A stretch of 5,242 nucleotides of DNA. Origin: Fidelibacterota bacterium. Its GTDB lineage: Bacteria; Fidelibacterota; Marinisomatia; Marinisomatales; S15-B10. Below are positions 1-5,242 of the stretch, piece by piece (position 1 is the stretch's first letter; every line of letters begins with the position of its first letter). The notes under the pieces were generated by a model. That model saw nothing but the letters and a program-made list of their open reading frames with translations. It had not been told where the DNA came from and ran no database searches. The stretch lies in contig NZHL01000009.1 in the NCBI GenBank assembly GCA_002691365.1, positions 234,002 through 239,243 on the forward strand, written 5' to 3'. Position numbers and translations under genes: made by a program.

Positions 1-3000
1 GGGCTTCCAAAGGATATGGCTGCTGAATTATTTATGCCTCAAATTATTCATGAGTTAATAGCTAGGGGTATAGCTAATACTCCAAGAAGTGCAAAGTTGA
101 TGGTTCAAGAAAGAGCTCCAGAAGTGTATGAAATACTAGAATATGTCATTACTGACCATCCTGTTTTATTAAATAGAGCTCCAACTCTTCACAGATTGGG
201 TATTCAAGCTTTTCAACCAGTTCTAGTTGATGGTAAAGCTATTCAAATTCATCCATTAGTATGTTCTGCATTTAATGCTGATTTTGATGGTGATCAAATG
301 GCTGTCCATGTTCCATTGTCTGTTGAGGCTCAAATGGAAGCTAGAATGTTAATGCTTGCTAGTCATAATATTTTACATCCTGCTCATGGATATCCATTGA
401 CAATACCTTCACAAGATATGGTTTTGGGTGCTTATTATATTTCTAAATCAAAAAAAGGTGATTTGGGAGAAGGAATGAGATTTTCTTCTATTGATGAAGT
501 TTTGATAGCATATGAAAATGAAAGGGTGGGTCTTCATGCGATTGTAGATGTTAAGTATTTGGGTGAATGGCAAAACAAGACAACTGTAGGTCGCGCTATT
601 TTTAATTCTATAGTTCCCGATGAAATGGGTTATCTTGATGAAGTATTAAACAAAAAGAAAATTGAAAATATTATTTACAATATTTACTTAACCGTTGGAA
701 ATCAAAAAACTGTCAAATTTCTTGATGATTTGAAAGATTTAGGATTTAAGTATGCAACAAAAAGTGGAATTTCCATTGCAATTTCAGATGTATTAATCCC
801 AGATGAAAAAGAAAAAATAATTTCTAAAGCTGAAAATGAAATCAGCTCCATTCAGGGAAAATTTTCTAGACAAATTCTGACTGAGGGTGAAAGATACAAT
901 AAGGTTATAGATGTATGGACTCATGCAACTAATGATACATCTCAGGCTATGATGAATAGAATTATGAATGACAAACAGGGTTTTAATTCAGTTTATGTAA
1001 TGGCAGATTCTGGTGCTAGGGGTAGTCAAGATCAAATTAAGCAATTAGCGGCCATGAGAGGATTAATGGCAAAGCCAAAAAAATCTATGACAGGTAGTAA
1101 AGGTGAGATTATTGAAAATCCTATAACTTCAAATTTTAAAGAAGGTTTGACTGTTTTAGAATATTTTATTTCAACACATGGTGCTAGAAAAGGTTTAGCA
1201 GATACTGCTTTAAAAACTGCTGATGCTGGATATCTTACTAGAAGGTTGGTTGATGTTGCTCAAGATATGGTGATTGGAGAAGATGATTGTGGAACTATTA
1301 ATGGTGTATGGATTAGTGATTTAAAAGAGGGTGAAGAAATTATTGAGCCGCTAAGTGAAAGAATTAGGGGGAGAGTTTTACAAGAAGATGTTTATGTCGA
1401 TGGAAAAAAGATTTTAAAAATAGGTACTTTAGTTGATTCTTCAGTTGCTGAAATTTTAACTAAAAACGAAATCGACCGAGTATTTATTAGGTCTGTTCTA
1501 ACATGTGAATCTCTTAGAGGTGTATGTAAGTTTTGTTATGGTATAGATTTAAATACAAATAAGCTTGTAAGTATGGGTTCTTCTGTTGGAATTGTTGCTG
1601 CTCAAAGTATTGGAGAGCCTGGAACTCAATTAACATTAAGAACTTTTCATATTGGTGGTACAGCTTCTAGGATCATCGAAGAGTCAGAAATGAAATCTCG
1701 TAGAAATGGAACTGTCGAATTTTCTGATAATTTAGAATTTGCAAAAGTCAAAGACGATGATGGTTTTAAAGAAAATATTTCTAGAGTTTTGGTAAGGAAT
1801 TCTTCCATCAAAATAAAAGATAAAAAGGGTGGTATTTCTGTTTATAATGTTCCTTATGGTTCATCTCTTGAGGTTAATGAAGGAGATCAGATAGAAGCAG
1901 GTCAAATTTTATTTACTTGGGACCCATACACAGATTTTATTTTAGCTAGAAACTCAGGAATAGTTGATTTTGTTGATATGGTTGAAGGTGAGACTTATCA
2001 CGAAGAGGCTGTTGAAGGTGGAAAAAAACAACTTGTAACAATTGAGTCAAAAAATAGAAGATTAGCTCCTCACTTAGATATAGTTGACAAAGATAAAAAT
2101 ATTATTTCAAGTGGAACAATTTTACCTGTTAAGGCTGTATTGATGGTCAAAAATGGAGAAAAAGCTGATGCTGGACAAATTTTAGTGAAAATTGCTAAAG
2201 ACATAGGTAAAACTAGAGATATAACTGGTGGTCTTCCTAGAGTGGCAGAGCTTTTTGAAGCAAGAAAGCCAACTAGTCCAGCAGTGGTAACAGAAATAGA
2301 TGGTTTGGTGAAATTTGGTGAAGTAAAAAGAGGTATAAGAGAAATTAGTGTTAATGGGCCACATGATGTTACAAAAAAATATAAGGTTCCTTATGGTAGG
2401 CATGTAATTGTTCATGAAGGAGATAGGGTAAGTGCTGGTGATAGGTTGTGTGAAGGTTCAATTTCACCAGATGATATTTTAAGTATTCTTGGTCCAGAGA
2501 GAGTTCAAGAATATCTAGTTAATGAAATACAAGAAGTATATAGACTTCAAGGTGTTAGAATTAATGATAAGCATATAGAAGTAATCGTTAGGCAAATGAT
2601 GCAAAAAGTTGAAATTGATGATTCAGGAGATTCTGATTTTCTTGCTGCTGATCGAGTAAATAGAAATGAACTTAATAGAGAAAATGATAAAATTATTAAA
2701 TCTGTTATTGTAACTGATGTTGGAGATTCTAATTTTTCTGAAGGTGAAATGATATTAAGGACTGAGCATCTTGAAATTAACAGAAAGCTCAAAGAAGATG
2801 GTAAAAAAGGAATTAAAACTAGATCAACTAAACCTGCGACGTCACGACCTTTGTTATTAGGCATCACTAGAGCTTCTTTAAACACTGAAAGTTTTATATC
2901 GGCTGCCTCATTTCAGGAAACAACTAGAGTATTAACAGATGCATCTATTGAAGGTAGGGGCGATAAATTGTTAGGTTTAAAAGAAAATGTAATACTTGGA

Positions 3001-3135
3001 AGACTTATTCCAGCAGGGACAGGTTTTAAAAGTAGTAAAAACCCAATTGTTTCAAAATTAGATAATTCTGAAAATGATTCTGAAATAATTGAAAAAGAAA
3101 TAGTAGAAGAGGAGACTAACAATGCCAACAATTAA
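1..3135 (+). CDS. rpoC: DNA-directed RNA polymerase subunit beta' (5'-truncated)
   Basis: This is the catalytic beta' subunit of RNA polymerase, which forms the active-site cleft with beta. The frame is open from base 1, and 1044 residues are visible. Aligned on the active site, residue 1 matches about residue 367 of E. coli beta', so the N-terminal zinc finger, clamp and sigma-binding coiled coil are missing because of the window edge. Visible landmarks are: LLNRAPT with Arg59 (E. coli R425); the Mg-binding NADFDGD motif at residues 92-98 with Asp94, 96 and 98; the bridge helix at about 389-422; the second zinc site Cys430, 502, 509 and 512 in C-x6-C-x2-C spacing; the trigger loop with Arg547 and His550; a roughly 186-residue SI3 insertion; then DITGGLPR, resuming the trigger loop at 740, and IPAGTG at 1003-1008. 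An acidic, Asn-rich tail of about 36 residues follows. All catalytic residues I can check are intact, with no frameshift or intein. The last codons overlap rpsL. The product identification is secure. Confidence 0.98.
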   Translation, partial: GLPKDMAAELFMPQIIHELIARGIANTPRSAKLMVQERAPEVYEILEYVITDHPVLLNRAPTLHRLGIQAFQPVLVDGKAIQIHPLVCSAFNADFDGDQMAVHVPLSVEAQMEARMLMLASHNILHPAHGYPLTIPSQDMVLGAYYISKSKKGDLGEGMRFSSIDEVLIAYENERVGLHAIVDVKYLGEWQNKTTVGRAIFNSIVPDEMGYLDEVLNKKKIENIIYNIYLTVGNQKTVKFLDDLKDLGFKYATKSGISIAISDVLIPDEKEKIISKAENEISSIQGKFSRQILTEGERYNKVIDVWTHATNDTSQAMMNRIMNDKQGFNSVYVMADSGARGSQDQIKQLAAMRGLMAKPKKSMTGSKGEIIENPITSNFKEGLTVLEYFISTHGARKGLADTALKTADAGYLTRRLVDVAQDMVIGEDDCGTINGVWISDLKEGEEIIEPLSERIRGRVLQEDVYVDGKKILKIGTLVDSSVAEILTKNEIDRVFIRSVLTCESLRGVCKFCYGIDLNTNKLVSMGSSVGIVAAQSIGEPGTQLTLRTFHIGGTASRIIEESEMKSRRNGTVEFSDNLEFAKVKDDDGFKENISRVLVRNSSIKIKDKKGGISVYNVPYGSSLEVNEGDQIEAGQILFTWDPYTDFILARNSGIVDFVDMVEGETYHEEAVEGGKKQLVTIESKNRRLAPHLDIVDKDKNIISSGTILPVKAVLMVKNGEKADAGQILVKIAKDIGKTRDITGGLPRVAELFEARKPTSPAVVTEIDGLVKFGEVKRGIREISVNGPHDVTKKYKVPYGRHVIVHEGDRVSAGDRLCEGSISPDDILSILGPERVQEYLVNEIQEVYRLQGVRINDKHIEVIVRQMMQKVEIDDSGDSDFLAADRVNRNELNRENDKIIKSVIVTDVGDSNFSEGEMILRTEHLEINRKLKEDGKKGIKTRSTKPATSRPLLLGITRASLNTESFISAASFQETTRVLTDASIEGRGDKLLGLKENVILGRLIPAGTGFKSSKNPIVSKLDNSENDSEIIEKEIVEEETNNANN
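1660..2217 (+). other. SI3-type insertion inside the RpoC trigger loop
   Basis: The conserved trigger-loop start (Arg547, His550, then IGGTA) and its continuation (DITGGLPR from residue 740) are separated by about 186 residues. This matches the size and place of the E. coli beta' insertion SI3 (about 188 residues), which is built of two sandwich-barrel hybrid motif domains. Within it, two stretches have the look of such barrels: [20 protein letters not shown] and, later, a [12 protein letters not shown] segment; both carry the Gly-Asp/Glu-x-x-x-Ala-Gly-Gln turn. In E. coli SI3 affects pausing and transcript cleavage. The boundaries are approximate, and the fold is inferred from position and the visible turn motifs, not from a structure search. 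Confidence 0.8.
3108..3114 (+). promoter_or_regulatory. Ribosome binding site of rpsL, inside rpoC
   Basis: AGAGGAG lies 7 bases before the rpsL ATG and matches the Shine-Dalgarno consensus well. It sits within the acidic codons at the end of rpoC (part of the Glu-Glu-Glu-Thr stretch), so it serves as both coding sequence and initiation signal. It is the strongest such signal at the three gene junctions and supports the ATG at 3122 as the S12 start. Confidence 0.75.
3122..3135 (+). other. 14-base overlap of rpoC 3' end and rpsL 5' end
   Basis: The rpsL ATG begins 14 bases before the end of the rpoC stop codon, in the +1 frame relative to rpoC. The same bases encode the final Ala-Asn-Asn-stop of beta' and Met-Pro-Thr-Ile of S12. 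Because Met-Pro-Thr-Ile is a standard S12 N-terminus, the start is well fixed and the overlap is real rather than an annotation artefact. Ribosomes finishing rpoC end within the S12 start region, which favours translational coupling (inference). Confidence 0.9.
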
Positions 3136-3496
3136 TCAATTGGTAAGAAAAGGTAGAAAAAGAACTACTAAGTCTACAGGTGCTCCAGCTCTACAGTCAA
3201 ATCCACAAAAAAGAGGTGTATGTACACGTGTATATACAACTACTCCCAAAAAACCAAATTCAGCTTTGCGAAAAGTAGCTAAAGTTAGATTAACAAACTC
3301 TATTGAAGTTATTGCCTATATTCCAGGAGAGGGTCATAATCTTCAAGAGCATTCTTTGGTTTTGATAGAAGGTGGAAGAGTTAAAGATTTACCTGGTGTT
3401 AGATATCATATTGTTAGAGGAACAATGGATACTTCTGGTGTAGATGATAGAAAAACTAGTCGCTCTAGATATGGTGCGAAAAAACCAAGGGAATAA
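3122..3496 (+). CDS. rpsL: 30S ribosomal protein S12
   Basis: S12 sits at the interface side of the 30S subunit next to the decoding centre and helps check codon-anticodon pairing. The protein is 124 residues, the usual family length. It begins [12 protein letters not shown] and has the conserved [20 protein letters not shown] block at residues 29-48, followed by LRK. Further on are [10 protein letters not shown] at about 69-78 and [17 protein letters not shown] at about 84-100. Lys43 and Lys88 (E. coli K42 and K87 without the initiator Met) and Pro91 carry the ordinary residues, so none of the classical streptomycin-resistance substitutions is present at these sites. Asp89, the residue methylthiolated by RimO in E. 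coli, is kept. The start is fixed by the conserved N-terminus and a good ribosome binding site. The gene overlaps rpoC upstream and abuts rpsG downstream, so it must be transcribed with both. Confidence 0.98.
   Translation: MPTINQLVRKGRKRTTKSTGAPALQSNPQKRGVCTRVYTTTPKKPNSALRKVAKVRLTNSIEVIAYIPGEGHNLQEHSLVLIEGGRVKDLPGVRYHIVRGTMDTSGVDDRKTSRSRYGAKKPRE
3487..3492 (+). promoter_or_regulatory. Probable ribosome binding site of rpsG, inside rpsL
   Basis: AAGGGA ends 4 bases before the rpsG ATG and lies in the last codons of rpsL (Pro-Arg-Glu). The match is partial and the spacing is short, so initiation of rpsG may depend mainly on ribosomes terminating at the adjoining TAA of rpsL (inference). Confidence 0.45.
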
Positions 3497-3961
3497 ATGA
3501 GAAGAAGAAGACCTGAAAAACGTGCAATTTTACCTGACCCTATTTATGGTGAATTAATGGTTCAAAAATTTATCAATAACTTAATGAGAGGTGGCAAAAA
3601 AAGTATTTCTGAAAAAATCTTTTATTCTTCTTTGGATATTGTTAAATCGAAAACTAAATCAGATTCTTTGGAAATGTTCAAAAAAGCAATGGAAAATGTT
3701 AAGCCTTTAATTGAAGTAAAGAGCAGAAGAATTGGTGGGGCAACTTATCAAGTTCCAATTCAAGTTCCTACACAGAGAGGGTTTGCTCTTGCAACTAGAT
3801 GGATCATAACTTATGCTACAAGCAGAAAAGGTAGAAGTATGTCAGAAAAATTAGCTGCTGAATTTGTGGATGCTGCTAATAATGATGGTGGTGCTGTTAA
3901 GAAAAAAGAAGATACACATAGGATGGCAGAGGCAAATAAAGCTTTTGCTCATTACAGGTAA
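3497..3961 (+). CDS. rpsG: 30S ribosomal protein S7
   Basis: S7 is a primary binding protein that starts assembly of the 3' major (head) domain of 16S rRNA and lines the E-site/mRNA exit region. The 154 residues are close to the usual 155-156. Landmarks are the basic N-terminus [14 protein letters not shown] at residues 11-15, [12 protein letters not shown] at about 25-36, the rRNA-binding block [15 protein letters not shown] at 73-87, and the C-terminal [14 protein letters not shown] at 141-154. The protein ends at that Arg without the extra aromatic residue (Trp, Tyr or Phe) that I recall closing many homologues. The ATG directly follows the rpsL stop codon, with no intergenic base, so the spacer that carries the S7 translational operator in E. 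coli does not exist here. fusA follows after 3 bases. The identification is secure. Confidence 0.98.
   Translation: MRRRRPEKRAILPDPIYGELMVQKFINNLMRGGKKSISEKIFYSSLDIVKSKTKSDSLEMFKKAMENVKPLIEVKSRRIGGATYQVPIQVPTQRGFALATRWIITYATSRKGRSMSEKLAAEFVDAANNDGGAVKKKEDTHRMAEANKAFAHYR
3955..3958 (+). promoter_or_regulatory. Weak ribosome binding site of fusA
   Basis: The only Shine-Dalgarno-like bases ahead of the fusA ATG are CAGG in the last Tyr-Arg codons of rpsG, 6 bases upstream. They are followed by TAAAAA. The spacing is suitable but only 3 or 4 bases could pair. An A-rich leader and coupling to rpsG termination may carry much of the initiation (inference); weak reliance on Shine-Dalgarno is known in Bacteroidetes. 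Confidence 0.35.
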
Positions 3962-3964
3962 AAA

Positions 3965-5242
3965 ATGCAAGAAATAACTTTAGATAAAGTAAGAAATATT
4001 GGTATTATGGCTCATATTGATGCCGGAAAAACTACCACTACAGAGAGAATTTTATTTTATACTGGAAGAGTTCATAGGTTAGGAGAAGTTCATGAAGGTG
4101 CTGCAACGATGGATTGGATGGATCAAGAAAAAGAGAGGGGTATTACAATAACTTCTGCTGCTACAACAACCTTTTGGAATGAAAATCGAATAAATATTAT
4201 TGATACACCTGGTCATATTGATTTTACTGCTGAAGTTGAACGTTCTTTAAGAGTTTTAGATGGTGGTGTAGTTGTTTTTTGTGCAGTTGGAGGTGTTGAA
4301 CCACAAAGTGAAACAGTATGGCGTCAGGCTAACAAGTATAAAGTTCCTAGGATTGCATTTATAAATAAAATGGATCGTATGGGAGCTGATTTTTATAATG
4401 TAGTTCAAATGATGAAAGACAGATTGAATGCAAATCCTTTGCCTATTACTCTACCAATAGGTGCTGGTGATATTTTTAATGGTGTTGTTGATTTGATTGA
4501 GATGAAAGCAATAATGTACAATGAAAAAAGTTTTGGTGCTGAATACGAATATGTTGACATACCTGCTGACATGCTTGAAAAATCAGAAAAGGCAAGAAAT
4601 CATTTGGTTGAGGAATGTGCATCTCATGATGAAGGATTATTAGAAAAATATTTATCTGAAGAAGATATAACTTCAGAAGAAATTAAAAATGCCTTAAGAA
4701 AAGGGTGTATAGAAAATTCATTTATACCTGTTATGTGTGGTTCTGCTTTTAAAAATAAAGGTGTTCAGAGGTTGTTGGATTGTATCGTTGAATATTTACC
4801 ATCACCCTTAGATATTAAAGAAGTTGTTGGTCATTCTATAAAAAGTAAGGATGAAGTACTTAAAAGATCGCCTTCAAATCAAGATCCATTTAGCTCTCTT
4901 GCTTTTAAAATCATGACGGATCCATTTGTTGGAAAATTAACTTTTTTTAGGGTTTATTCTGGTTCATTAGAAGCAGGACAATTTGTTATGAACTCCGTTT
5001 CGGGTAAAAAAGAGAGAATTGGTCGTCTTTTGTTAATGCATGCGGACAAAAGAGAAGAAAGAAAAAAAGTTACTGCTGGTGAAATTGCAGCAGCAGTTGG
5101 TTTAAAAGAGACTAAAACGGGTCATACTTTATGTGATCCCGGTAATCCAATAGTATTAGAACAAATGGATTTTCAAAAACCTGTAATATCTGTTGCAATT
5201 GAAGCTTCAAGTAAAGCTGAGCAGGAAAATTTATCTGAGTCC
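3965..5242 (+). CDS. fusA: Translation elongation factor G (3'-truncated)
   Basis: EF-G is the cytoplasmic GTPase that drives tRNA-mRNA translocation on the ribosome and, with RRF, ribosome recycling. The first 426 codons of an expected length near 690-700 are visible, and the frame is open to the window edge. The GTP-binding motifs are complete: AHIDAGKTT at residues 16-24 (P-loop, Lys22), RGITIT at 58-63 (switch I, Thr61), DTPGH at 80-84 with catalytic His84, NKMD at 134-137, and GSA at 259-261. The G' insertion lies between the last two. Domain II runs from about residue 290 to 400, including [15 protein letters not shown] near 319-333, and domain III starts near PVISVAIE at about 406. Domains IV and V are outside the window. 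The ATG at 3965 gives the standard short leader before RNIGI; the next in-frame ATG (residue 15) would cut into the G domain. The place directly after rpsL-rpsG marks it as the canonical str-operon EF-G, not a paralogue such as EF-G2 or TetM. Confidence 0.97.
   Translation, partial: MQEITLDKVRNIGIMAHIDAGKTTTTERILFYTGRVHRLGEVHEGAATMDWMDQEKERGITITSAATTTFWNENRINIIDTPGHIDFTAEVERSLRVLDGGVVVFCAVGGVEPQSETVWRQANKYKVPRIAFINKMDRMGADFYNVVQMMKDRLNANPLPITLPIGAGDIFNGVVDLIEMKAIMYNEKSFGAEYEYVDIPADMLEKSEKARNHLVEECASHDEGLLEKYLSEEDITSEEIKNALRKGCIENSFIPVMCGSAFKNKGVQRLLDCIVEYLPSPLDIKEVVGHSIKSKDEVLKRSPSNQDPFSSLAFKIMTDPFVGKLTFFRVYSGSLEAGQFVMNSVSGKKERIGRLLLMHADKREERKKVTAGEIAAAVGLKETKTGHTLCDPGNPIVLEQMDFQKPVISVAIEASSKAEQENLSES

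Noticed and set aside
2182..2415. Open frame of 77 codons on the minus strand within rpoC
   Set aside because: It lies opposite conserved rpoC codons, has an amino-acid mix typical of antisense AT-rich coding sequence, and shows no recognisable domain.
2547..2885. Open frame of 112 codons on the minus strand within rpoC
   Set aside because: It is antisense to the conserved C-terminal part of rpoC; its Ser/Leu-rich product is what the reverse complement of this codon usage gives.
3053..3070. TAGATAAT-like -10 element near the rpoC end, a possible rpsL promoter
   Set aside because: No matching -35 element sits at suitable distance, and such AT-rich hexamers are common throughout this sequence.
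2913..3131. Open frame of 72 codons on the minus strand over the rpoC end
   Set aside because: It is antisense to rpoC and rpsL start signals, and its Ser/Leu/Ile-rich product has no family resemblance.
3223..3232. Perfect 10-base palindrome TACACGTGTA in rpsL
   Set aside because: It encodes part of the invariant CTRVYT segment of S12, has no loop, and is not placed as an operator or terminator.
5062..5068. A7 run in frame A-AAA-AAA in fusA, a possible slippery site; similar A7 runs at 2022-2028, 2373-2379 and 3596-3602
   Set aside because: Such runs are expected with Lys-rich AT-rich coding. The zero frame continues as conserved protein on both sides, and I see no clear downstream pausing structure.

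Overview
The window is a compact, low-GC bacterial housekeeping segment with all genes on the + strand: the 3' three quarters of rpoC (RNA polymerase beta'), complete rpsL (ribosomal protein S12), complete rpsG (ribosomal protein S7), and the first 426 codons of fusA (elongation factor G). Both end genes are cut by the window edges. Essentially every base is coding, so there is no intergenic stretch in which to place RNA genes, mobile elements, repeats or CRISPR arrays, and I see none.

Layout: rpoC enters at base 1 already in frame and stops at 3135. rpsL starts at 3122, so its first 14 bases lie inside rpoC in another frame. rpsG starts on the base right after the rpsL stop codon. fusA starts 3 bases after the rpsG stop codon. 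This junction structure implies one polycistronic message that carries transcription machinery (beta') followed by decoding-centre proteins (S12, S7) and the translocase (EF-G), probably with translational coupling between neighbours. No promoter or terminator can be supported inside the window.

Organism: the proteins are clearly bacterial. RpoC has the large insertion in the trigger loop (SI3) found in Proteobacteria, the Bacteroidetes/FCB group and some other Gram-negative phyla, and absent from Firmicutes and Actinobacteria. From memory of the family, RpoC and S12 wording looks closest to the FCB group, while direct rpoC-rpsL adjacency is not the usual Bacteroidetes arrangement. Together with the AT-rich codon choice (AGA/AGG for Arg, TTA/TTG for Leu) and near-zero spacing, this suggests a streamlined, possibly marine, FCB-type lineage such as Marinimicrobia (SAR406). 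That placement is an inference of low to moderate confidence.

I found no previously undescribed system here. The points worth a second look concern gene packing: the rpoC/rpsL overlap, the missing rpsL-rpsG spacer that holds the S7 operator in E. coli, and the weak ribosome binding site of fusA.
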